Shown: positions 9,701 through 14,364, numbered from the stretch's first letter. The stretch: 14,364 nucleotides of DNA from an uncultured Planctomycetia bacterium (GCA_937952135.1 CALFYL010000433.1:1-14364), one strand, 5' to 3'. Numbers and translations are program-made. The notes: generated by a model not told the origin, from the letters alone.

Positions 9701-9931
9701 CTGCGAGCTGCGCGCAGGGAGCATTCCCTCGGCGACGCCGAAGTTCGTCGTGCTATTGGGCGTCGGGGCGGCGCTCTGCTGCGCAATCAGCGACGGCGCG
9801 GTCGCGCAAGCGACGCTCACACCGATGGAAAGCGCTCGGACTCGGACCGATTCGAACGCGGAGCGTGACAGCGCGCAGACCCGGGAGCTTCGTGCAGAGG
9901 GGCGATTCAAGTTGGGTTCCATGGCGGACAT
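3710..9931 (-). CDS. Secreted Rhs/YD-repeat protein with releasable C-terminal tail
   Basis: The product is 2073 residues from ATG 9931 (a second ATG at 9922); neither start has a clear Shine-Dalgarno. A long basic N-region is followed by a hydrophobic stretch (33-50) ending SLIA-QQ, a plausible Sec signal. Residues 93-170 match the Rhs N-terminal pattern (tR.Y.S, FGPGWTHSYD). YD repeats of the form Y-D-x2-G-R run from about 200 to 1580. The core follows (GNRFLYQGREYDGEL, then YRYVSPEEGRFTSRDPY) and ends in PIDRADPWGL at 1683-1692, which fits PxxxxDPxGL, the known Rhs self-cleavage motif. The tail is 381 residues: a short segment, a Gly-rich linker (1749-1843) and a domain with paired Cys and EHHINGKGG that I do not recognise. 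Two DxNxDG loops interrupt the repeats (514-522, 815-823). Known Rhs proteins form a shell that encloses the tail. Whether this tail is a toxin is unknown; no immunity gene follows. Confidence 0.93.
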   Translation of the reverse strand: MSAMEPNLNRPSARSSRVCALSRSAFESVRVRALSIGVSVACATAPSLIAQQSAAPTPNSTTNFGVAEGMLPARSSQVEKLDAGTWVTRHSGEVIHGVTDASVQGRAMDVALTRVYRSQIAYDGAFGPGWTHSYDQRLWLGAQGALTHLDGTRFELDSYPAAGGALRDCATPGVYRKARLIAPNTWEIRDPRGVIRRFLPIDGSVTSGKLDRITDTFGNFVSAVYNAQGQLSSLHCDSFDATTAPTRRIDFTYQSGRIASVIDVHGGRTWTYAHASDGTLSSVSTPAVPTLTGTTTTTAPRVTHYTYVSKPKYGEDKFNLLTVRYPGHALPRLEFVYDSDDHVTKANVRSSASNVHFYKFTYAAGASPAVLATQVTDRRGHTTQYQFNATGQALSLLDPLNHLTSYEYNGDGEVTRHIHPNGAEIRTTFDSASVADRFQHGNVDTQLFIPAGGSPGTQASYRIQRQFEPVYNHELDTIDEAGASVFDYQEDPQTVAALVSDWGILGSLGGPLGDVNGDGRTDLCGGSRIEHVSPPITLGLPVGVLGPVVRTETWTYDDFGRTVSHADAEGALTTYEYTGDYLTRTTVDRDPDPGQCPNSVNSFPNAGIARWSKDCSIEHVAAQTDFEYDSRGNTVAITDPRGVRATYEYNALDELQASTLAEGYDDSRLDPDLAALVEAGYEHLVTLAVQETIEYDGAGEAARIRSDNRGAGDPANPWIVSRMTYDMCGRLTLTENLLSGSTWSSTSVVYDASGNRVRVVDPEGAVEAFVYDAMDRLTELRRAAAPDGSVTAQTAVTKLEYDANGRRTAIEGPEDFNGDGQNERELYEYDGRNRVHRVIDAVGSATTHLYDSRGRRYRTEIHGALGGPSPSQNSTAGNVLLSVSEQEFDEVGEPIVDRSLRFTLGQLPTTAGPQVHWRRDRAGRVVSETDSAGQVVSTVFDGMGRPIAVSDDVGNLTTARLDKAGYVLEVNEFAVDPAGGAPIQRMQRDTYDGLGRLIRSVSGGEVVYFAYDARGDVVVRADGRSSIVQPDPLGLYTAASLPNPGNTTRTTYERTTQGLRIRSHSDMWPGGTASGTYAIWAADLDPTLAPAGVAQTQTSTVQHDRVGNVVQVISAGNRTMTFDYDDQRRMTLKQFPDGSSTTTTYWKDGSIRTHTLRDSANSVFRAFETHYDAAGRTQTVQLIQTPPNYAGTQSQTFEWNGLGLLTRATDVKVDPAFAPSLVERTYDSLSRVLTETQDGLAVSVDYDDLYETRFHFPSGRTIDRQFDTLGRIDQISETSTTTNIADYSYYGPNSRVSEIAFGNGTKKSYRTPQPGSGQPTGYSASGRPLQIEHKAPNGAAASVFGSAYDAAGNRWLRLRQIGGGLTGDVNGFDSRNRVELFQEQIDATTQIAKGYVRDADGDWTLLGVQQQPNAPSIYSFVTMLASWAYTSLAGKSLDHDAAGNRTRDFWFDYQYDAFDRLVLVKDRYSSTIVARYSYDAFSRRIEKHDWMNDTLRYLYDGDRAVETRDSSGAIVDQFVHGDGIDELVQWIDAQGQTRYFLTDEVGSVIGLTDASGNVIERVSYDSFGAPTFRDAAGALITDYAGAPVAVSPIGNRFLYQGREYDGELALWRRAQPTPGYFAEVPAAGQYNFRYRYVSPEEGRFTSRDPYAMANNDAIDPSFLVGRILTGESESPYEMHRGNPIDRADPWGLSMVTMRWDVMDPVATPVMYYRRDADGEAAMWAYNEVERRVGGTAIFGHKPCGFQDQGGGGRGRGQSGRGNGRPSSGGGAGGGGPSAGGGKGGGGPTGGKGGGAGGGAPGQGKPGGGKPGGGKPGPNGLLPDAKGNGQPGGGAGGGGGGGGGAKNLKLVDKLTSFLEANNSENPPLFYLKYCINFGPAICEAVIEDAEQRIKNDPGLPQPGAPTTGPKSPPNSLKLYERWKKERDAYRASPRRSTGGGDLDLMKKMNNTMREGIAMSCTYFSSEHHINGKGGPVPYLDCREAWKTNSVQDPSATGGAQNKAQGENNGVAEPGSGHEVSALETRRRDDGDVAGSARAQALERFHQRLVRDYKRDRLLPIRTLGLAITNLRLRR
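4403..4687 (-). other. Gly-rich linker in the Rhs tail
   Basis: This segment encodes residues 1749-1843 of the Rhs protein and is almost entirely Gly with Pro, Lys, Ser and Ala. It separates the Rhs core from the C-terminal domain. The antisense strand reads as a proline-rich frame, which is only a shadow. Confidence 0.9.
4488..4525 (-). repeat. 15-bp tandem repeat encoding KPGGG units
   Basis: About two and a half copies of a 15-bp unit encode KPGGG-KPGGG-KPG inside the Gly-rich linker. The copies differ by single bases. Slippage here would change linker length without breaking the frame. Confidence 0.75.
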
Positions 9932-10267
9932 GCATCCATCGCGGCCGTCGTCGGGAACGCTTCGTCAGACGGATGCAGCGCGCCCGACGCACGCCATCCC
10001 CATCGAATGGCCCGACGCAGCGGGCCCTGGTCGGCGTTTGCCCGCCTCCGTCCCCGCGAGTCGCAAGAAGACCAGGGAAACTCCTCCGGACGGCGAGATC
10101 GCAACCCCACCGCCCGACGCGCGTATTCGCCGCTCAGGCCGCGTCGCCGTGTCCGCTTGCAATGACCTGCGCTCGCGAACTCGGGTCCGGCGCAGACATC
10201 TCGATCGAATGGCAGCGTGGCGGCAAGCAGGCCTGGACTGGAGTCGTGCTGCGGCGACGATCGTGGC
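9932..10267. other. Region upstream of the Rhs gene
   Basis: About 340 bp lie between the Rhs start and the IS66-like remnant. Open frames on both strands here are Arg- and Pro-rich and look like GC shadows. I find no confident sigma-70-like promoter, operator or RNA gene. The Rhs promoter presumably lies here but cannot be placed. Confidence 0.4.
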
Positions 10268-10515
10268 GAGCAGAAGCGAGCGTGGCTGGCTGAGCGCGAG
10301 CGTCGCGGGCTGACGATTCGCGACCTGGCGGCCGAGACAGGAGTCCCTGTCGGGACATTGGCGGACTGGTCTTGGCGCCTGCGCCATCGTGTAGAGGTCG
10401 ACGCGCGCAAGCCGCGTCGCGGCGCGTTGACCAACGCCTCGCCCGCCTCGTCGAGATGGTCGACCCGGCGCCGCGCGCACCCTCTCGGATCGAAAGCGCG
10501 CTGGCGGATCTGAAC
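10268..10515 (+). pseudogene. IS66-family OrfA (TnpA)-like remnant, frameshifted
   Basis: The first part (10268-10409) encodes a helix-turn-helix segment containing RRGLTIRDLAAETGVPVGTL followed by DWSWRLR. That is the W-x-x-x-x, S/R-G-L-T-x-x-x-x-A, G-V-x-x-x-T-L-x-x-W-x-W-R-L layout of the small DNA-binding protein of IS66 elements. The frame then degrades, while the next frame (-1) at 10414-10515 reads RLARLVEMVDPAP and RIESALADL, resembling the C-terminal half of the same protein. One indel near 10410 therefore separates the halves. No intact TnpB, TnpC or inverted repeats were found next to it. It is probably a dead fragment of an old insertion. An unrelated helix-turn-helix protein cannot be ruled out. 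Confidence 0.5.
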
Positions 10516-10746
10516 TCCGAGCGAATGACGTCCGCCGGAGACGGCCGCCGTCGACCGCGAGGTGGAGGTTCGGCGCCGCCAGCTGATCCGCCAAGTGGCT
10601 CCCAGGGCCCGGCTCAGGCTCGTCAGGGCGTGCGGGCGATGCGAGTCTCGCTGGGGCGGTGGTCTGGGCGCTCTGGATGCGACCGCGCGTACTCGCTGGC
10701 GCGGGTTGCGGGCGAGGAGCGTGCTCGGCGGGCAAGCTGCGGAGAC

Positions 10747-10962
10747 TCAGGCGAATTCGAGCTGTTCGCGCGAGCGCCCTGAATCAAGTCTCGGCGCAGG
10801 GCGTGGAGGTTTGGTCGGATGGCCGAGATGCGCGAGGATCTTGCGCACGACGACGGGGGCCGAGATTCGTGCGATGAGGCGGCGATGTGACAGCATCGGT
10901 TGGTCGAAGCGCAGCAACGGCAGCTCCGACGGCGGGCTGAACAGGCGCACCTGCCCCGGTCG
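10747..10962 (-). pseudogene. Decayed 3' end of an IS91-family transposase
   Basis: The last ~49 codons encode RRLIARISAPVVVRKILAHL, then GHPTKPPRPAPR, ending REQLEFA. This matches the usual end of IS91-type transposases: R-L-I-A-x-I-x-x-P-x-V-x-x-x-I-L-x-H-L-G, a Pro-rich stretch, and a terminal Leu-Glu/Asp-Phe. The Cys-x-x-Cys pair expected just upstream is missing, and the reading degrades beyond 10962, so only a remnant survives. It runs in the same direction as the HUH-containing IS91 fragment near 13.9 kb, but nearly 3 kb of unrelated sequence separates them. Confidence 0.55.
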
Positions 10963-11406
10963 ATCCGGCGCGACGCTCGGCAGATCTGTCACCCGGGGGC
11001 GCGGTCGAATCACGTTCGTTGAACATCCTTGGGCCGACGCGCGCGCGGCGACTCCCGCCCCCAACGAAACACCAAGCTCACCTGCCGATGTCCGTCGGCT
11101 GCGACTGCGAGTTGTAGAGCAGCACCTCCCAGAGGCCGTTGAAGCGTGCTTCGAGAGCGATCCCGACGCGCGTGCGTCCGAGCAAGACGCGCGATCCTCG
11201 CTGAATCCAAGTGGAATGAGCAGGGATCGCGCGACGACTCGCTGGCGTCTCCGGGCGCCGAAGCGCACCGAATGTCTGCTTCGATGGACGCTTGAGTCGC
11301 CTGAGAACAGACGGCCAACCATCCACCCGACGGACACCGTCGAAACGGAGTCCGTTGAGCTGGAGCGTCGCGGGCGCGCTGCACAGCTCGATTGCGCACC
11401 GGGGCT
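10963..11406. other. Degraded stretch upstream of the IS91 remnant
   Basis: No confident gene. A minus-strand frame ending at 11078 encodes RGSRVLLGRTRVGIALEAR and then FNGLWEVLLYN. This looks like real beta-strand protein, unlike its Arg-rich surroundings, and may be the 3' relic of a secreted protein. The rest has the composition of decayed coding DNA. Confidence 0.3.
11344..11356 (-). terminator. Short hairpin downstream of the secreted gene pair
   Basis: AACGG-AGT-CCGTT forms a 5-bp stem about 50 nt beyond the stop at 11407. On the minus strand it is followed by TTTCG only. It is short and lacks a T-run, so it is a weak terminator candidate. Confidence 0.2.
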
Positions 11407-12057
11407 TCAGCGCGCTGCGGCGTTGGAATCGACGCCCGCCTGCTCACGGACGAACGGGTCGAGCGCTTGAATCACCGCCTCGAGCGCGCGCCCCTCGAGG
11501 TCCACCAGCTCTCGGTCGAGGGTGACGAGCTCGGGGACGTCCACCTTGCGGAGCACGATGCGCACCGCCCAGCCCCCACTGCCCACCGTCGTCGCGTAGT
11601 AGACGCCGGCGTCTGTGAGGGGAAACGACGCCCGACCATCGGCCCCGACCTCCAGCACCTCGCGCTGTCCGCGGTCCCACGCGTCCGCGAGCGCTCCGTC
11701 CAGGAGATCGAGGTAACAACTCGCAACCGCGTCGAACTCAGCGCGAACCAGCCAAAGCGCGTCTGCGACGGCCTGCAGGCCCTCAGGGCCGACGGACAGC
11801 TGCGGTGAGCCGAGCCGCGCCCGGAGTTCATCCATGTCGGGAGCGGCGCTCCAAACCCAGCGTCCCTTCAGCCAGGCTGCACGATATTCCTCGCTGAAAC
11901 CCAGGTGGGCCGCGATTTCCGACTCGGCGACACTCCAAGGCGCGTGCGCCCCGGATTCGACCGTCCGCGCAGGTTCCTTCGAGTCGCGATCCATCGACGC
12001 CAAGCTCAGGGCGGCGGCCGCGAGAAGCGCAGCAGGAAGAAGCACGATGGGCTTCAC
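11407..12057 (-). CDS. Exported protein of unknown function (second of a pair)
   Basis: The product is 216 residues from GTG 12057. I chose this start because GAGGAG lies exactly 8 nt before it; GTG 12066, which overlaps the previous stop as GTGA, has the Shine-Dalgarno too close. The N-terminus MKPIVLLPAALLAAAALSLAS is a Sec signal peptide; no lipobox Cys follows. The mature part is mostly alpha-helical and acidic, with a single Cys in SCYLDLLDG (about 155), then a beta-strand block (FPLTDAGVYYATTVGSGG, AVRIVLRKVDVPELV). I do not recognise a family. It starts 5 nt after the Cys-rich gene ends, so the two are cotranscribed and probably act together outside the cytoplasm. Confidence 0.8.
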   Translation of the reverse strand: MKPIVLLPAALLAAAALSLASMDRDSKEPARTVESGAHAPWSVAESEIAAHLGFSEEYRAAWLKGRWVWSAAPDMDELRARLGSPQLSVGPEGLQAVADALWLVRAEFDAVASCYLDLLDGALADAWDRGQREVLEVGADGRASFPLTDAGVYYATTVGSGGWAVRIVLRKVDVPELVTLDRELVDLEGRALEAVIQALDPFVREQAGVDSNAAAR

Positions 12058-12062
12058 TCGCC

Positions 12063-12470
12063 TCACTCCTCACACGATGTGCAGGGCATGATTACCTGTA
12101 CGGAGAGCCCGCAGAGGCCGGTAACGACCGTCGACGCCACTGATCCGCAATCAACGTCCACGAACTCGGCATGGGTGGCGGTCGCTCCACCCACTATGCC
12201 TTTCTCGCCGGAAAAGAACGGGCGACAGTTCGTCTGCGGGACGCAGACTACAAAGTACGGGGCTGCGTTGATTTTCTTACACCTCCCGTCACCTCCACTC
12301 ACAGCGACGCGGATGAAGGCGGTCTCGCCGCTGGAGCACTCCACTGTTGTGTAGGCCGAGGAACTGACGGTCTCACATCCGGGGCAGGTCAGCCCGAAAT
12401 CCCCACGGCTGGAGCCGGGCATGAACGCAACCGAAGCAACGAACGCGATTACGAACTGGGACAATCTCAT
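12063..12470 (-). CDS. Small exported protein with ten cysteines (first of a pair)
   Basis: The product is 135 residues from ATG 12470, which has AGGAG 8 nt upstream; an in-frame extension to 12587 lacks this support. The N-terminus has a hydrophobic core (FVIAFVASVAFM) and a likely cleavage near SSRG-DFG. The mature ~110 residues contain ten Cys (29, 32, 45, 64, 76, 82, 108, 120, 130, 133), with CPGC close to the start and CTSC near the end. The rest is Gly/Ser/Val-rich with alternating hydrophobic residues, suggesting a disulfide-bonded beta protein. A metal-binding role through the two CxxC pairs is possible. I know no family with this spacing. Its stop lies 5 nt before the start of the next exported protein. 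Confidence 0.82.
   Translation of the reverse strand: MRLSQFVIAFVASVAFMPGSSRGDFGLTCPGCETVSSSAYTTVECSSGETAFIRVAVSGGDGRCKKINAAPYFVVCVPQTNCRPFFSGEKGIVGGATATHAEFVDVDCGSVASTVVTGLCGLSVQVIMPCTSCEE
12066..12071 (-). promoter_or_regulatory. Ribosome binding site deciding the GTG 12057 start
   Basis: GAGGAG on the minus strand is formed by the last sense codons of the Cys-rich gene. It is 8 nt from GTG 12057 and directly abuts GTG 12066, so it favours the downstream start. Confidence 0.65.
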
Positions 12471-12478
12471 AGCGTGAA

Positions 12479-12483
12479 CTCCT
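12479..12483 (-). promoter_or_regulatory. Ribosome binding site of the Cys-rich gene
   Basis: AGGAG (within CAGGAG) lies 8 nt before ATG 12470. It is the best Shine-Dalgarno in the window and decides this start over the longer frame. Confidence 0.75.
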
Positions 12484-12806
12484 GTAGTGGTGCGGTGTGG
12501 ATTGACGATCAACGCGAGAGGCGCCAGCCGAAGCCGTTTGCCGCAGCCCCCGCACGGACTGTTCGCCGCACGTGGTTCGAGCGTCAATCGACTCCTTCAA
12601 ACTGATGCCGAGAGTGGCGAGAGATTGGTGGGTCGGTCTCATTGCCGTCCGACCGAAAGCTCGCGCCCTTGCGGGGTCCGGACGCGCGACCGGACGGCGA
12701 GATGGAGGGACGGGGGGAAGGGACGTGTTGTCTCAGGACTATGGGGGCTGCGACTTGAACGATGAGGCTGCGCGCGAAGTGTGAACTGGCCGTGGAGCAC
12801 CATGCA

Positions 12807-12925
12807 GTCTCGCTGCTCGTGTTCCGAGGAGTGCGCTGCCGGACCTCGACCGCCACTCCGACGCACCGTGGAGACCGAGCGTCCAGCGACGCGGGTTCAA
12901 AGAACCAGGAAAACTGCGAGGGCGC
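12807..12925. repeat. Diverged ~120-bp repeat, copy A
   Basis: Shares with copy B, in the same order, the blocks GTCTCGCT, CGTGTTCCGAGG, GCCGGAC, CGTGGAGACCGAG and GACGCGGGTTCAA. The two copies are offset by 195-196 bp. Neither has a conserved reading frame, since stops and indels fall differently, so it behaves as non-coding sequence. Confidence 0.7.
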
Positions 12926-13002
12926 TTTGCCCCTGAAGCCGGGGCCTCGAGCTGCGCGATGAGTCAGCTCCAGGCGTATGGATCGATCGCGCAGCATCAC
13001 CG

Positions 13003-13120
13003 GTCTCGCTTCACGTGTTCCGAGGTTGCGCAGCCGGACAACGACTGCGACTACGAAGGGCCGTGGAGACCGAGTGCTCGCCGACGCGGGTTCAAGAATT
13101 GAAGAAAATCGCGGCGAGCT
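13003..13120. repeat. Diverged ~120-bp repeat, copy B
   Basis: This is the second copy of the repeat in direct orientation. The blocks GTCTCGCT, CGTGTTCCGAGG, GCCGGAC, CCGTGGAGACCGAG and GACGCGGGTTCAA match copy A with substitutions and small indels between them. It ends about 70 bp downstream of the chimeric gene that stops at 13190. Confidence 0.7.
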
Positions 13121-13137
13121 TCCGACGCGCGACGTGG

Positions 13138-13164
13138 CTCGCGCTCGTTCGAGAGCCGCGCGAG
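13138..13164 (-). terminator. Stem-loop downstream of the chimeric gene
   Basis: CTCGCGC and GCGCGAG form a 7-bp stem with a 13-nt loop that itself contains TCGTTCGA. It lies about 26 nt after the stop at 13190. A GATTTTCTTC stretch comes some 25 nt later on the same strand. It is a possible terminator but not a canonical one. Confidence 0.3.
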
Positions 13165-13189
13165 AGGCGACACGACGCCGAACGATAGG

Positions 13190-14251
13190 TCATTCGTCGA
13201 ACGACACCGACACGAACGTCGCCGGTCCGTCGACGACGAGCTCGCGCGTGACCTGACGCTGCCCATAGCGTGCGGTGAGTACGTACGGGCCGTTCTCGAG
13301 CAGCGCGTCGATGTCGACCTGGGCCTCGGGCTCGAAGTTCGACACGAAGCGTCGGCGTCCGTCGGCGCTCTCGATGGCGATCCACGGTCTCGCTCCGCTG
13401 GCGTCGATTCGATCGGGCAGTCGAAGTGTTCCGAGGACGTGACGGCGAGCGCCGAGCGTGAGCTCGACTCGCTCCACTCCGCCGGCCGTGACGCACAGGT
13501 CGTCGAGGGCTTCAATCATCTGGTCGGAGTCGAAGCGAAGGCCGTAGCGGCCCTGCGGCACGTCGAACGTTGCGAGGACGGCGCCTCCGCTCGACGCCAC
13601 CGCCTTCCAAGCTGCAATGCGGCCTTCGACGTCGAGTAGCACGAGACGGCCCTTGCGCAGCTCGGGTTCCAGCGCCGCAACGATGTCGGTCCGCGCCATC
13701 CGCTCCTCGAGCGGAATCGCGCGATCCTCGTCCCAGTCCACGGCTCGCAAGCACAGCGTCCTCGGACGCAGCTTCTCACGCTCGTCGACGAGCAGTGTTT
13801 CGGCGATCCGGGCGGGCGCGCGCGGCAATCGACCTTGGCGCTGGAGGTGGTGCGTGATGCGCCGCGCAAGCTGCTCGACCAACTCGGCGACGTCGGCATC
13901 GGTGGGCGGCGCGGCGCGCGGGAAGTGCGGTGCGAGACGCTCGCTCGGCGACACGAACGCGCCGTCGATCAGGAGCGCATGGAAGTGCAGGTTGAGGTAG
14001 AGAGCGCTGCCGAAGCGCTGCGCGAGGAGTCGGCGCGCGATCGGAGGTCGAGCGCTCGGCTCGCGAGGTTCGGGGCTCGATGAGCTCGTCCGCGATACGA
14101 GCGATGACCATCTCGCTGCGCCCCGGGAACGAACGCATCCCTCGCGCAGGCACGAGACCGTGCGCTGCGCGAGGGATGTGGGAGAGCCTGTGGCCCGCGG
14201 CGCGCCGAGCGAAGCGTCCGGAAGCTCCGGACGCCCGCGCGAGGCGCTCAC
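13190..14251 (-). CDS. Chimeric frame: IS91 transposase fragment fused to a beta-rich domain
   Basis: The longest frame is 353 residues from GTG 14251; no start is supported by a Shine-Dalgarno. Residues 1-74 are low-complexity and probably not native. Residues 75-141 are an IS91 transposase fragment. Residues from about 150 to 353 differ: a first segment with LVLLDVEGRIAAW and VPQGRYGLRF, then HVLGTLRLPD, then a final part with GPYVLTARYGQRQVTRELVV. These alternate in the way of carboxypeptidase-regulatory-like beta-sandwich repeats in exported proteins. No signal peptide precedes the beta-rich part, so its own N-terminus seems lost and replaced by the transposon piece. MARTDIVAAL at residue 185 could be an alternative start. 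It is probably a broken gene, but the C-terminal 200 codons are intact, so a working protein cannot be excluded. Confidence 0.6.
   Translation of the reverse strand: MSASRGRPELPDASLGAPRATGSPTSLAQRTVSCLREGCVRSRGAARWSSLVSRTSSSSPEPREPSARPPIARRLLAQRFGSALYLNLHFHALLIDGAFVSPSERLAPHFPRAAPPTDADVAELVEQLARRITHHLQRQGRLPRAPARIAETLLVDEREKLRPRTLCLRAVDWDEDRAIPLEERMARTDIVAALEPELRKGRLVLLDVEGRIAAWKAVASSGGAVLATFDVPQGRYGLRFDSDQMIEALDDLCVTAGGVERVELTLGARRHVLGTLRLPDRIDASGARPWIAIESADGRRRFVSNFEPEAQVDIDALLENGPYVLTARYGQRQVTRELVVDGPATFVSVSFDE
13829..14029 (-). mobile_element. IS91-family HUH transposase fragment
   Basis: The encoded segment has AQRFGSALYLNLHFHALLID, then GAFV, then PTDADVAELVEQLARRITHHL. Gln-Arg-Phe-Gly-Ser-Ala-Leu and LHFHALLIDG form the signature of IS91/ISCR rolling-circle transposases, with His-Phe-His as the HUH metal-binding motif. 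The zinc-finger N-terminus, the catalytic tyrosine region and the C-terminus are absent, so it cannot be active. Confidence 0.75.
14136..14178. repeat. Long GC-rich inverted repeat (hairpin)
   Basis: A perfect 13-bp outer stem (CATCCCTCGCGCA with TGCGCGAGGGATG) and a 5-bp inner stem (GCACG with CGTGC) are separated by a one/two-base internal loop and closed by AGAC. It lies just right of two consecutive GAAC tetranucleotides (14127-14134) and about 105 bp upstream of the IS91 fragment on the minus strand. It could be an IS91 end, a terminator for the partial gene at the right, or an interspersed palindrome. Confidence 0.7.
14214..14234 (-). terminator. Hairpin after the right-edge partial gene
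   Basis: GCGTCCGGA-AGC-TCCGGACGC is a perfect 9-bp stem with a 3-nt loop, 27 nt past the TGA at 14262-14264. No T-run follows, so it would be a non-canonical terminator, as is common in GC-rich bacteria. Confidence 0.5.
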
Positions 14252-14261
14252 CGTGTCGTGG

Positions 14262-14364
14262 TCACGGCACGATCAGCACTTCGACTCCGTTCGAGAAGGC
14301 GCGCGACAGCGGGGCCGCGGCGGAGTTGGTCAGCGCCTGGAACGAGAAGGTCTGGCCGACCAGC
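14262..14364 (-). CDS. 3' end of an exported-type protein (5' part outside window)
   Basis: The frame is open from the right edge for 33 codons to TGA at 14262-14264. It reads LVGQTFSFQALTNSAAAPLS and ends RAFSNGVEVLIVP. From memory, G-x-x-F-x-F-Q-A and a final SNG-hydrophobic-E-hydrophobic tail recur at the C-termini of large secreted planctomycete proteins, often those with FG-GAP or repeat domains. I cannot see what precedes it. The hairpin just downstream and the edge of transposon debris at 14029 suggest the gene is outside the decayed zone. Confidence 0.65.
   Translation of the reverse strand, partial: LVGQTFSFQALTNSAAAPLSRAFSNGVEVLIVP

Larger units (their letters stand above)
12484..13189. 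other. Gene-free stretch with a repeat pair
   Basis: About 700 bp lie between the Cys-rich gene and the chimeric IS91 gene. Frames on both strands are Arg- and Ser-rich without recognisable domains. It holds two diverged repeat copies, annotated separately. The promoter for the secreted pair should lie in its left part; a loose TTGATC around 12508-12513 is the only -35-like string and is not convincing. Confidence 0.45.

Noticed and set aside
8075..9868. Plus-strand frame of 597 codons opposite the Rhs N-terminal half
   Set aside because: Composition is typical of an antisense shadow, and the minus strand encodes obvious YD repeats.
9965..10735. Minus-strand frame of 256 codons upstream of the Rhs gene
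   Set aside because: It is Arg/Pro/Ala-rich with no domain and overlaps the IS66-like remnant on the other strand.
10562..11470. Plus-strand frame of 302 codons over the transposon debris
   Set aside because: It has no recognisable motif and lies opposite the IS91 remnant and the end of the secreted gene.
12885..12905. GGGTTCAA string resembling a tRNA T-arm
   Set aside because: No acceptor stem, D-arm or anticodon arm surrounds it. It is simply a conserved block of the repeat pair.
1..14364. CRISPR array, tRNA or rRNA
   Set aside because: I saw no regularly spaced short repeats, tRNA cloverleaf or rRNA signature on either strand.

Overview
This is a high-GC window of about 14.4 kb in which every gene I can support is on the minus strand. 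The organism is probably a planctomycete. The evidence is a giant secreted Rhs/YD-repeat protein, several lineage-restricted Sec-exported proteins of unknown function, old IS91 and IS66 debris, and a partial protein ending in SNGVEVLIVP, a tail I associate from memory with secreted planctomycete proteins. Myxobacteria or another large-genome high-GC group cannot be excluded. Long open frames on the plus strand are GC-driven shadows.

Layout, left to right. (1) Positions 1-3451: two tandem membrane proteins, the downstream one running off the left edge. They overlap by ATGA and a Shine-Dalgarno sits before the second, so they are an operon transcribed leftward. Both join a multi-pass membrane region to GATase1-like (GldG/DUF4350-type) soluble domains. 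The membrane region of the left protein also has the layout of an exosortase fold, but Trp stands where the catalytic Cys should be. (2) Positions 3710-9931: a 2073-residue Rhs protein with a signal peptide, YD repeats, two calcium-loop-like insertions, a core ending in the autocleavage motif PxxxxDPxGL, and a 381-residue tail made of a 95-residue Gly-rich linker and an unrecognised domain. No immunity gene follows it. (3) Positions 9932-11406: a transposon graveyard with a frameshifted IS66 OrfA-like remnant on plus and the decayed 3' end of an IS91 transposase on minus. (4) Positions 11407-12470: a coupled pair of small exported proteins, one with ten cysteines, both with clear Shine-Dalgarno sites and no family I recognise. 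(5) Positions 12484-13189: a gene-free stretch holding two diverged copies of a ~120-bp repeat, 195 bp apart. (6) Positions 13190-14251: a chimeric frame joining an IS91 HUH-transposase fragment to a beta-rich domain. (7) Positions 14136-14364: several strong hairpins and the 3' end of another exported-type gene.

I see no complete known system. The best candidates for undescribed biology are the exosortase-like/GATase-like membrane pair, the tail of the Rhs protein, and the Cys-rich secreted pair. All family assignments come from reading motifs by eye; no database search was possible.
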